A stretch of 64,000 nucleotides of DNA from Strix aluco. Its lineage: Eukaryota; Chordata; Aves; Strigiformes; Strigidae. Below are positions 1-12,350 of this stretch, piece after piece. The stretch lies in NCBI RefSeq assembly GCF_031877795.1, contig NC_133937.1:18999501-19063500 (forward strand). The letters run 5' to 3'. A program made the translations under genes and the position numbers. The notes under the pieces are model-generated. The model was not told the DNA's origin and searched no databases. It saw only the letters and a list, made by a program, of their open reading frames with translations. How positions within the stretch are numbered: the first letter of the stretch is position 1; each line of letters begins with the position of its first letter.

Positions 1-390
1 CTCTTTAAACTGAATCCTCATGATGTCTTGTTACACTACACCTTAGTATTGTCACTTAGTATTGCATTTTGTACCCTGAGCATGAAATGCCCCATTACTT
101 CTACAGTGCAGGTACTGTATGGGAATCCTGCTACGTGAGTTCCTAGGCTACTACTTGCTATACACATGAACTGGCAGTCTAAATACAAAAGAGAGCCGAG
201 AGGTGGAGGAGGAAAGAAGGGATTATCACACACTTGAGGGACTGAATGGTAAAGAGATAAAGGGCTTGACCAAGGCTATGGGTGGACTCCAGGGCAGAGC
301 TGACAACAGAGCCCAATCTGTTCCCAGCACTGTGAGATGGTCTCGCTGTCTTGTTATCTATCAGTGTATTTATTTGCCTTTTGTTTTTAG

Positions 391-713
391 GGTCTGGACG
401 TCAGCAAGAACATCTCGGTACGTACTGCCTTTGCAGAATGTATTTAACTTGTACCTCCATTATCATGGATCAAGCTCCTGTAGTGCACAGCATTGTACAT
501 GAACAAACGAGGTTCACTGACCCCCAAGGTTTACTATCAAAGTAACAGATACATGTATTATGACTTACTGCATGTGGTCCGTTGTTCTCCCACCCCCACT
601 GCAGACAACAGCTAGCTAGCCTTCAGGAACAGGCAACTGCTCAGGCTTTCTCTGATATTAGTAGTGCTTGCTTTTCTGGGACAACACCAGCACAATCAGG
701 GACTAACTGCTGA
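391..713 (+). other. possible 3'-terminal exon pair of an unidentified plus-strand gene
   Basis: A pyrimidine-rich acceptor ends at 390. It is followed by a 27-bp segment (391-417) and a GTACGT donor. A second strong acceptor (CCCCACTGCAG) ends at 604. If the 27-bp piece is joined to the segment from 605 in phase 2, the frame continues as RTSR-QQLASLQEQATAQAF and stops at 711-713 after 35 full codons of the second exon. The other two phases stop within four codons. An AATAAA at 1817-1822 would suit as the end of the transcript. I do not recognise the peptide. The splice signals are good, but short fortuitous exons of this kind are common, so this is a candidate only. Confidence 0.25.
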
Positions 714-3700
714 GGCCTCCAAAAACCCTTCCACAGGATACATTAATCCGAGTAGTAAACACAAAGGTTTGCTATTTCCATGAGTAAACAGTCTCACGTA
801 TGGGCAATTAACTCAATAGCACAGGAACCGGTGTTGGAGTTTTCAGCTGAGCCCATGACCTCATCTGAAGTTTTGAACTGAAAACTCAGCAGAGCCCCAA
901 GAATTACAATAGGCTCTGCCTGGACTGGCGTGTGCAGCTGGGCAGCCGCCAGGTTGTGCTCCCAAGGTGGCCGCAACTCATAGAGTAATGGCTCTGCTGC
1001 TGGCACAGTGGGAAGATACCTCAGGACAGGACAGAACAATGCCCTGAATGTGACAATGGTTTGAGAACTTCACTGAAACAGGAATGGTTTCTCCCCATTA
1101 CTCTAGTCCTGTCTGGGACATGATCCTTTTTGTTCAGTTCCCAAGGTTTTCCAGCCATTACTTAGGAAATTTAAAACTATGTAGCAAAAAACCATGAAAT
1201 TTTTTGATGCATGGCTCCTTTTCAGTTCATGAGTCCAGATGAGCTCAGCCTGGAGAGAACAAACATTAGGGAGGGCCTCATGAGACTCCCTGACCTCCTG
1301 ATAATCTCTATTAGCATTTCAAATGTAAGTGCCCAATAGCTGTAGCTTGCAGACGTGACAGGAAAACAAAGGCTTGATCTCTTCTAATTCATGGTCCACA
1401 AAAGTCACCACCTTGAAAAGGGCTGATACCAATGCACCTGGCCTAATAGAAAGGAGAAAGGAGTCAAGCTGCTTTTTCGGGTTGGTTTTGTTGTAAAGGC
1501 CCCCCTGAGTGCATGCAAGTAGGTAGGAAACCAAACCTATCTTTTCCTTTAGTACAGCCTAACAATAAGGTAAAACGTGCCTTTAGGCAGCTACTCAGCA
1601 CTCACCAGTGAAGTGCCCTCACTCTCTGAAACCTTAAGTCAGAAAGAACAGCAGGGTCCTAGACACGGAAATGTCACCAAACAAAATAGAAGGATGGTGT
1701 TACTGACAGTTGATCCATCCTGTCTCATTGTGTCCTATACAGGTACAGGCTGTCCACTGGACATCGTTGCAGGGTGTTAACAATTCATTTGTGGGATCTG
1801 ATTCTTAGCTGTCCAAAATAAAGAAGCTCCCCTCTTCCTACCACCCTGGAGTACCCCAAAGTATCATATATTGACCACATGAGGTCTGCCAGCAACTACC
1901 CTCTGGTCCTTCAAGTTGTGGTTTCTTTTTGCTCCCTAGGGTGAGAGCCATGCTTGGGGGAGAATGAGAGATCTTATGAGGAAGACACGGCTGAGAAACC
2001 AGAACAAGCTGGGACTGTCCTCTGCTGCTCTGAAGAGGTCCTGCCCACAGTTGTACAGGTAAAGCAGAGCTGTGGGAAATTTTCACTTAGTGTTGGGAGA
2101 AGGTGGTGCAAGAATTACCTCTGGTTGTTGCTGGCTAGGGAAGACTCCTCCTTACCTTCTCCCCATTGCATATGGTGGTCCTGGCCAGCGCAGCCATTTT
2201 CTTCCTTAGTGCCCAGGTGCTCTAAGATCCTAACTGGGTAATGTTACCTGTGTGAGAATAATGGAAACATTAGGGTCCCTAAAAGAAGGTGCTTATCCCC
2301 AACGGGGCAAGGGGATGTTGACAGTTAGCCAGAGCCATTCTATAGCCTAATTATTTGTCTTTCTGCTCCCTCCTAAGCATTACAGTCAACGTTAATGCTC
2401 TCGTCTATCCAGCTTCACACTTCATACAGTGGAACAGTAACCCATATTGCATCCAATGTGTGATGGGATGGGACAGTCAGGATCAGCTGGAAGGTTTCCT
2501 GTCAGAGGAAAGGGAGATGAAGTTTGCTGAGTGTGTGTTCATGGGTAGGACCTGCTTGTTGCTTTAGGTGAACATTTGGGTCAAATATGAGGTCTCATTT
2601 CTATTAAGAGATCCGTGCTGGTCCCTTGGGCAAACTGGTCTACCAGGCTAGTTACAGCCTGGCCTCTGAGCTATGCTGTGTAGTGCGTGTCTATCTGAGG
2701 TGATGACAGTGACTGCCAGCTACCCCTTGCACAGATATTCCCTGTGCACTTGCCAAGTCCTCCCAGCTGGTCTGGTGAATTTGGCATATTTGTGTATATA
2801 ATCAGGCAACAGGAAGAGCCTGCGTATCTTACTCACCAAAGCAGGAGCATTACATGGAGCTGTGCACCTCCCTGTGTTTTTTCAGCTGAGGTCTCAGTAA
2901 CCTTGAGTGGAACAGCTCAAATGTGCTTAAGCCCTCCTCAGGTTTTAGTGGGGCTGATGGTGGGGAAATGGCAGTTATTTAAGCACTCAGGAATGTTCCA
3001 TTGTTCCCCTTAGACAGCCTATACCTACCTTACAAAATGCATAAGGGAACTGGGAATCTTGTCATTTCAGCTGGAAATAAACCCTCTGTAGTTCATGGAG
3101 TGATTTTTCCAGCTGGGAAAAGCTTAGTTGAGGCCCAAGCACATGTAACAGGCAAGCTTCCTCCTATTGTTTGGGAAACTGAAAGAAACACAAAGCAGAA
3201 GGAGATCAAACAGTTCCATCTAAAATAGATGGTGAACCAGCTGGGGAAAAAATACAAACTCTTGTGAACCTTCCCTCTAAACCTGAATAGAACCACAGCT
3301 TTATCTGGGCTTCAGAAAAGTCCTGTCTCTGTAACCTCCTGCTTGGCCCCTTCTCTGCAGCACTGAGGACACTGTCAGTGCTCCCTACATGAGAATTGCA
3401 GGCTAGGTCCTCAGCTGGCTACATCGATGTGCTTCCAGTGAAGGGCCAGCCCACTAGCTCCTAACAGAAATAGCTTTTGCTACTTTCATATATACTGGAC
3501 AACTACTACTGTCATGGAAATGCTGTACAATGAGATGCCAAATGGACAATTTTTAACCTGGCTGTAACTGGGCAGCCCCAGAGATCTTGTATGCTGATTT
3601 TTCCAGACTGCTTTCTGTAGCTGATGAATGGCCTTCTCTTTTCTTTCACTAGTTTTCTTCTCCCATATATCTACATAAAACCCTTGCCTCTACTCATGCC

Positions 3701-6700
3701 CTTATCTCCCTCCATTTCCTCTTCTGCTTCCTAGCTCTTATTTCCCAGCCCTACCTGTATTTGCTCTTGCTCTTTTTACCCCACACCCTGCAATAGCAAT
3801 GCACTGACACTGGGCTTTTCACTGGGGCCTAGAAAAGCTGGGCACCTTGCTCCTATGGCATATTGGATACATAGTTGCCCTCAGGCTCCTTTGAAAGAAA
3901 AAGTTAGGCTTAGCAATCAATGACAGCCCTGCAAATGCTGCTGGACAGAAGGCCAGGCCCTTCCTACAGCAGTACCAGAATGGTAAAGCAAGAAATTCTT
4001 GCTTGTCTGCAGCTCTTGGCAAAGCAAACGTTGAAGCCCTGATACTCTCAGCATTAAAAGCCACTGTCTTTGTTATAATTTATGAAACACGTTTGTCCTG
4101 GCTCCTGCTCCTGTTTGTACATGTAAGCACATGGAATTGGCTGGCTTTTGCTACCTGGGCTTCCTTGGGCTCAGAGACATCTCCTAAGGTCTTGAACTGG
4201 AACAGGTTGGAGCCTGGTGCCCTGTGTTATTATACAGCTCTGAAGGAAGCAGAGATTTGTTGCTCTTGACACCCAGCCCCACTTGAGTCATTTGGGCAAT
4301 TGGAGAAAGTCTCTTTGTTTTTGTTTTTGTAACTAGGTCAAAGCAAATCCTCTTTCATGCTCCCACTCTGCTATGATGAATGATCTGCTCCATGGCGGCT
4401 GTTTTGTTTTTCTTTTCTTTTTTTTTTTTTTTTTAACATCCACAAAAGCATTCTCATAGTAAAGAGAGAACTTGGTTCTTCCAGCAGGAGACAGGGGGAC
4501 CTGCGAAGGTAAACATACTGGCACAAGACTCAGTGGTTTGTCCTACATTGTTCTAAACAGGCTCAGGTTTTTACTTAATTTTCTTTTTCCTGCTAGTATG
4601 CTTACTCCTGCAAAGCAACGTCTATTTTGTGCAAAGGGCCAGAACAGGCTGATGAATAACTTGATCATCATGTTATGAACTTAGGCAGCACATGGACCTG
4701 GATCTGACCTATGGCAGGAAAAGTAGATTTTTTCCCCAAATCATTGCAGAATCATTCCTCCACAGAGAACAAGGAACTTACTTCCAGCTCAAATGACCCC
4801 CAAGACAAGAACTTTTTGCCTTTCCACCCTGGCTAGTTTTAGTGGTAGAAAACTGTTCTCAAATGAGAATGGAGCATCATACAGTCAAATACTTGCCCTC
4901 GTTAAACAATTACAGTCTGACGCTGCTTTGAACAGTAAGGAGAGGGTCTAGCCCAGCCTGTGAAAGCTGGACTGCTAATTCTGCAGGAGCCCTGATCAAT
5001 TTAGTGCCTGTACATTGCCACACCATGTGACATTATAAAATGTCCGAAGTTGTCTCTGACTAGAACAGTGTTACAAACGATCCCCAAAAATCCAGGGTTA
5101 AGGAAGAGCACATTAGCACCTTCATATCATTTTTCCTTACTTTCCCTAGCTCCCTTTGGGGATAAACAGATGAGACGTACAGTCTTCTGCTAACTTGCTG
5201 TGACTGCTGCTGGGAAGCAGACTGGCCCAGCAGTTGTTCCAGCCCAGGCAGAGATACAGAGGCAGCCATCTCAATGAAAGTGGTTATGCTCAGGAGCTTT
5301 TCTGATGCTATCCTCAACGCCTTTCCAGGGTAGGATCTAATTTGGGAAGCTTTGGGCAATCCCAGCCTGGCATTCCTGTGCAGACACACCCACCTGTGTA
5401 TCTATGGGAGCTGCAGCTTTAATGCAGCTGCATGGGAATGAGCTAACCTCAAATTACGAACCTTTCATGGTAAGGATGCTAGTTTCAGTTTGACAGCCAC
5501 CAGAATCTCGATACTGTATGATGACTACTTTGTGGTTAGGGTGCAGTAAGTTAGGAAAGACAGTGCAGTTCTAATTGCAAAAACCCACCTTCAGTATAGC
5601 AAAGGCTGAAAAGGGCCCTAGAGCCTCAGACCCAGGTCTGAACACTGCTCTTCACATGGGGAATTACTACCAAGGGACTTCTCTGTGCTCAGGATTGAGA
5701 AGCAGCCAAAGAGTAAAGAATAACATCAAGGCAGAAGTTTGACCATTCCATTGCAAAAGAATTAAGAGCTGAACAAAACAAAAAAATCATACAACATTCA
5801 GGTTTAAAAAACCCCATATTAGTACCTGGCAAAATAAAGAGTCTGTACTGCACCAGTCAGGATTTGAGTTGAAAAAATTTTCAAATTAAAGAGTTGAAAT
5901 AAATAGCTACTAGCTATTTATTTTCTCTAAATAGCTTTGAAATATTGCGTTAAAAAAATCCAAAACTACAGCTTTTCTTTCTTAAACAGCAACTATTTCT
6001 AAAAAGTGTTCTAAAAGGTTTGTCTCTCACAAGTCCTGGAGGCTTGAGCTAACTAAGCTGTTACAACTAAACAGGATGCATTACAACTTATTTCAATCAT
6101 ATGTAATAAACAACGAACAAAAAATTAATCTGGAATCAGTCCACAGCAGCTAACTTAAGTTTTGTTCTTCCAAATGTCTCATTTCCTACTTAATACTTCA
6201 GGCCAGAATTTTTAACTTCCCTGTGACATTCACCCACCAGTCTCTCCCCCTCACTTCCAGCTAGGCAGAAAATAGTGGTTGTTCTCAACAAAATGATGTT
6301 TGTGTCCATCCATTATATTGTGACTCCATGCTAAGTGCTGCATTTTGTAGCTCTCCCTTTTTTTGAATGCTGCCACAAATATTTGGACAGCATCTGTTTT
6401 GGAATTTCAAACTGGAGAGGGGGAAGCTGCTTTGGGTGCAGCTTGAATGTCGGGTACATATGCACAGCATATTAATGCTAAAAACACAGCCATGCGTTCT
6501 GACCGCTGTCAACTTTAATTGTATTTTTCCATTTGTTAAGGCCAGATATTATGTCTTCGGAGCTGAGGAAAACTGAGAGGAACTCCATGATCATTCTGGG
6601 GCAAAATACAAAGAATGAAAACATATGGCCTTTCTGATAACCTGAGTTAAATGGAATAAGGTAAAATAAGTAAAGCAGCATATGTTTCTTTGTGGGTTGG

Positions 6701-9700
6701 GGTTTTTTTTGCCTCTTCTCAGCACAGAAATGAGACAGTCCTGTTCCTTCATCTAGACATTCTCCAACATGCAAAGACAGGAACAGGTCAGATTTTTGAA
6801 GTTCAAATTATATGGATTTATGCCAACTGAGGTCTAGCCCATATACCTTCATATTAATAGTCCTCCACTTTTTTTTTTTTTAAACCACAATTTAAAGGCA
6901 TCTGTAGTCATATAGGATACATCATGCAGCCTTTTAACAAAAAGTACAGCAGCAAATTAATTTATCTGCAGTCACTCAAAAGACTCCCAAATAATAAGCC
7001 AACCAGATGTCTTGGGGAAAGAGAAAATCTGCCCATATAAGAGAGAACGAGGCTCAGCCTTATCTTCCACCTTCCCAACTCAGCTAATGGGTTAAATGCA
7101 GAGAAACCCTTTCTAATGTCTTACATCCATTCCATGTTTCTGTTTCAGAAAGGCAAAGTGGGAACACCAATGGACACAAAACCAAGAACCCTGAGGTTAC
7201 TTCGTTACTTTGTGCAATCTGCATCCTACAGTTGTAAACAGAGCAACTCCCATTTGAGTGTTGGAAGGGAAAGAGGGCAGGGGAAGGCTGAGAAGGGTTT
7301 GTGGACAGATGCATGTGCAGCTATGTATGGCATTGCTCCTGAATCTGAAGTATACTTACAAAAGTCAAGCCACAGATGAAAATTGCTGTTAGCATCTTGA
7401 CAAGTAAGATTTGGAAATTCTTCCTCCTCTCTGGGTTAGGAACAGAATTACCTGAAACACTGAGGTTTTTAAATTATTATTGCTTTCTGGGGACCTTTTC
7501 CAGCTGAAATAAACTTAAGCTTTATGGGACACAGCAGCATCTAGAAGAGTGCCAGGGACTCCTTGCCCGGTGCAGAAGCAGCTGTTGGAAGGACAGCCTC
7601 CCTCCCTCTGGGTTGGTGGAGTTGCAGTCTCTGCTTGTCCCCAACACAGCTCCTCCCTTCAGAGCAGCATCTGACCAGCTTTGCCATTTTACTGGAATCC
7701 AACAGCAAAACCAAGTCTGTAAAGCCAGGACTTCCTGAGGCCATTCCCAAATCCACCGCTAGCTTCTAATCCTGTGGGCATGCTCCTTCTGCAGAGGCGC
7801 CTTGACTCCAGTGCTACCCTACCCAGAAGTTGGCATCATGCAGACTCACTGCAGAGATCAGAGTGAGGGGCACTGTAGGAATCAGCCTTTCGAGAGACTG
7901 GAGGGTGCATCCAAGGCAACACCTCATCTTCACCAGACAGCCCAGCTCTTGTGCTATCAATCTTTTGCAGGGGGAACCCAGCTTGAATTCCTACTTAAGT
8001 TTCAGGTCAAGTCCTCTGGCTGTGCAGGTGGATGCCTGAGGCTGTGTGGGTGGGGTAGTCATGCTGCTGTATGGCTCAGCCTGCGCTCTCTGCTGGGAAA
8101 AGGCAAGAGGGAGAAGAGAGCTACAAGGAAGAGTTATTCAGATACATACATCCTTCTAAAGCTGCTGCTCTTTTAGGCCATATTAACAACTGTGTAACAC
8201 TATGGCCGTGTTTGGTGGCTGCCTTATTGTCACATCCCACTGATTCCAGACTCAGGGGATAGGCAGCACGTGCTTCTGAAGGTCCCATGGTTGCAGTGGG
8301 TCTCTGCACACCAGCTCTTATTGGTACTAGCACAACAGGTAATGCACATGGAGTAAAGATTTAAATAAACCAACCTTGCCTCTTGTTAAAAGATTATTCT
8401 ACCCCCTAAATTACAATATAATTGTAAGTGAAGCAACTGCTGTTTAAAAATCCTTCCCCAAACCAACTTGCCTGTGAACCAAGATTTGAAAAGCTGGCAG
8501 GAGTGGATCAACTTCAACAGGCTTAGCCTTTCAGTAACAGATGTGCCTCCTTCCTCACCCAGACCAGCTAGAGCCCTTGGAGTCCTCAAAACCAGAGCAG
8601 GATCTCTTCTGAGATTCAAAGCACCCCAGCCACTCTCTCCCAGGGCAGCTGTAGTTTGCAGGGGTGAGTGAAAACAGCAGCCCAAACCTGGTTCTCAAAG
8701 TACTCAGAAGGGTTGTTACTTAGCATCTCAAAAAAACCCCAACAATCCAATTAAAAAAAAAAAATTTGTGCTGACTCAATATTAGCGCCCCAAAGTAGGC
8801 GCTGTGTTTAATGTTTCAGTTGTAGCTGCTGCTGTGGGACTTGGTTATTCACCATATGTCTTGCTAGCTTCATCCAAAGCTAGAAAGATTTATAACTTGA
8901 TTATTCTGTGAATAGTCTGTATATCTCCAGAAATACAGGGGACTAAAATCCTACATTAACTTACACCCTCCATTATCCCTCCAGCTTTACAGAGACTGAA
9001 AGGAATGTGAATCAGTGCAAACTGAATTTAAAGTGTTTTAAGACATAGCATCATGAAGTGGTATTCCCTACCGCCACCTCCATTCACATTATAGGTTTGT
9101 TGTTTTTGTTTTTTTTAAACTAAATTGAACTAGCACTCTTTTGTATTACAGCATTGTATGAAATATATTCAAGTATTTTCAGAAAGAAATATATTTATAA
9201 CATGTAATATACTGTATAGTTCTCCACTCCAGGATGCATTGTAATCCAGGCATAAGAAATTTAATTAAAGCATCACTATTATAATTGCTTTCAGATATTT
9301 TATTAATGAACACGGGGTTGTAGTATAGCACCTGCCACACATTTAAGGTTTCAGGTGAGCACAGCTGGTCAAGAAAGGAATTATTAGCTTCCAGCTTTTA
9401 AAGAACTTCTTTAGCTCTGGCACAAGAAGCAAGTTTGTTCTTTTGAGGCTGGTGCTGTTCTCAAAGATTGAGAGAGCAAGAAGAGCCTTTGGAAAGTTCA
9501 GATATGGCTGAGCATGGATGTTCATTCATTAGGTGCTGTTGCTGGGCTTTGCTTCCAAAGCCACAGAGTGGGTAGACATGGCAGGGCAGCACACACCCCT
9601 TCCAGAGGAAAGGGTGAAGGCACTGGAGACAAAGTATGCTAATGCTCAGCATTAGGGTTTCTTTCTGAAAATTTGGGTTCATTAGCAGCACTGCACAACA

Positions 9701-12345
9701 GCCTCAACTGACAGGTGCTGGCTGGCCTCAGGGCTGCTTTTCCTCAGCTTCTTCATTCACAGCCCATGGCACACTCCTGGACAGAGCAGCTTTCCTCCAC
9801 CTGCAGGAGTCTAAGCCAACATCTACAGCAACCCATAACATCTTTAGTTCAGCCGTTTATACAGCTGTATAGGAGTGATGGAGTATGGAGTGAAGCTAAG
9901 ACAAAAGAAGTCATATGCAGTTATCAAAAGAAAGTAAAGGAGAAAAGTCAGTGACACCCAACTAAAGAAAGTACAGACCTAAATTAAAAAAAGCCAGAAA
10001 TCTACCGTGAAGGTAGAAGGAAGAGTACACTTTTGCAGGAGATAAAATTGCAGAACAAAGTAGCAATAAAAGCCACTAACACCCTGGTGAAGAAAAACAG
10101 ACTAGGAAGAAGGGGACAATGCACCAGGGGAAACCTCTGTGTTGGTCACCCTGTGCTAGCTCTTCACACAAACAACTCACATGCCGCTGCTGCTTGTGCT
10201 CTTTCCCTCCTGCTAGTGACCAAATGGCAAGACCTAAGCACAGAAGACTTCCCATAGAATGGATAAGGGAATTAAGTTCACTTCTATGCTCACCCACCTC
10301 CACTTAACACTGCATGCACCCTGTGCTCAGCAGCAGGTCATTACAGCAAGATGCAGCTCTGCACCAGAAGGGATGGTCCCTGCAGGGGAACCCACCTGAG
10401 CCCCAAAGACTGCAGGTCCACAGCTCCCTGCCAATTTGGGACGGTTCAGCAACCCAATGGAGGGCAGTGGGGAGCAGCTGGGCAGGGACTCTCCTCTCTT
10501 GAGTCCCTTCAGCCTCCACACAGGTATCAGAGCTCTCTAAGTAAATGTTTTTATCTGCCTTACTGAGGCATGGGAAGACTCCAGCAGCAGCCAGGAAGGT
10601 GTTTAGATCTTGGCTAGCACACACAATTAAAAGCAGCGCCAGAGGACCCTGCCTGGTGTACTGGAAAGGTGTAGTCTATATTACTCCTCTAATTGACCAG
10701 TTAATTAACATTACAGACAACTGCTGAAGACCTGTCATAGGGCACATTATGAGTTTACACTGCTTTCCCAGACAGAGCTCTACCTGTACCAAGGCCATTT
10801 AGTTACCAGAGGCACTCCCTAGAGAAGACTGTTTGACCTATCTCCAGCTGATGATTTCTCCAGCCTGTGATCTCCTTCATCCTCCCACCATACAACTTGA
10901 AGGAGTTTTATCTTCTTTTCTTCTGATTAGATTTTAAAAGCAGGCAAGACTAAAACCACTGGTTATCCTGGAAGTAACAGGGAAGAGCAGTTCTGCTAGA
11001 AAAATAAAAACATTGTAAGATGATTCCTGAAAGTTCTTGTTGGAGTAAGAAAGGAATTAAAAAGCAGTTACCAGCACCTGTTAACACCTTCCAATCACAC
11101 AGTATTGGCAGAAGCCAGTTAAATAGAACAGTATTTGTTACCTCAAGTGAGATACTGTTCACGTGCTTCCACGCATATAAGGGGAAGAGCTGCTCTTCCC
11201 CTTTAAAGACCCCTAAGTAGTATGATTAAGACTAGAAATTCCCCCTGTTAGAAGATGGGAGTAATCAAACCTATGGGGGGAAAAAAAGAAAAAATTTTTT
11301 CTTCCCCTCAAGCGTACTTGCTCAAGGACTACCCCATCAGCTATAAGGGGATCTCAGTGTGAGTGCAAGCACCCGAACTCCCCCAGCCTGGGCAGGAAGA
11401 GGTGGGGGGGGTGTGGTGGAGCCCCTTTTCCCATCCACCATCAGGAGGAGTTTGCTGAACCTCAGGAAGCTGAGAATGATTCTGCCCAGCTGCTGTGACT
11501 GACCACACCACACTGAACTGCTCCTGATGCTCAGAACAGGAAGTTTTCTCATCTCAAAAAAGCACATCTGTGGCACTTATGCCTACAGTGATGTCAAATT
11601 GTCTTTAATTAGAGTTCTGAAGACTAACTGTCTGCTCTCACATGAAGGTTTAAGATTAATCTTTAAATCAAGTTTGAATTTTTTCCTGAAGTTCAAAATT
11701 CAAACCACCTAGGCCCTTTGATTTTTTTCAGTTGGAATGAAGTTTCCCTGTTCTCATCCTCCAGAGCAAGAGAGGTAGATTCACATACACCATCATTAGG
11801 AAGGCCCATTTGTGTGGTGCTTTACCATCCTTACCTCTGAGTCCTGCCCCATGAGCACAGCCCTGACTTACCTAGTGAGCTCAGGGGCAAGTGGGCAATT
11901 CCCAGCTCCTCTGCACAACCAATACCAGCTCTGCATCCCCAAAGGAGAAGCAGCTGCAGGATTTGTTTTTAATTGTTTTTGCTGCACTTCTACTCAGTGT
12001 TTGAGAGGAGACAAGATAAGGTGGCCTTCAGAAGTACTTAGCCACTGACAGAAATGCAGACACCACTCAGCATCACTCCTGTTTCAGTCTGCAGCTTCCC
12101 AGCAGCCCAGGCCATGACAAGGGTCCCTCTTGACAGCAGCAGACAGTTAACACTAATCCCAGAGCAGAATAATAGCCAGAAAGTGAGACAGATTCAGAGA
12201 AACAGCATTTGGAAAGCTCTCAGCCATTAGGATAATTTTTGTCTTGCAAAGGGTTACAGAGAGGGTCTCTAGGACACACTCCGGTTCAACTATGTGCTCT
12301 GAGCTAGGGAGAAGTCCCACAGACCAATCAAGTTTGACAGCCACT
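714..12345. other. noncoding stretch left of ZP4, no supported gene
   Basis: Open frames here are short, occur on both strands alike, and lack coherent splice signals or family motifs. A 17-T run lies at 4418-4434. Positions 5,700-6,130 and 8,750-9,320 are markedly AT-rich and read like 3' untranslated sequence, with ATTAAA or AATAAA hexamers on either strand (for example AATAAA near 7,508 and 8,364, plus strand). Whether this is a long 3' UTR of a gene to the left or plain intergenic DNA cannot be settled from sequence alone. Confidence 0.5.
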
Positions 12346-12350
12346 TTATT
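12345..12350 (-). terminator. polyadenylation signal AATAAA overlapping the ZP4 stop codon
   Basis: On the minus strand the last codons read TTG CAA TAA A. The hexamer AATAAA (plus-strand TTTATT at 12345-12350) therefore contains the TAA stop (12348-12346). If it is used, cleavage 10-25 bases downstream would leave almost no 3' UTR. Very short ZP-gene 3' UTRs with this overlap are known in mammals, which supports both the gene call and the stop. Confidence 0.8.
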
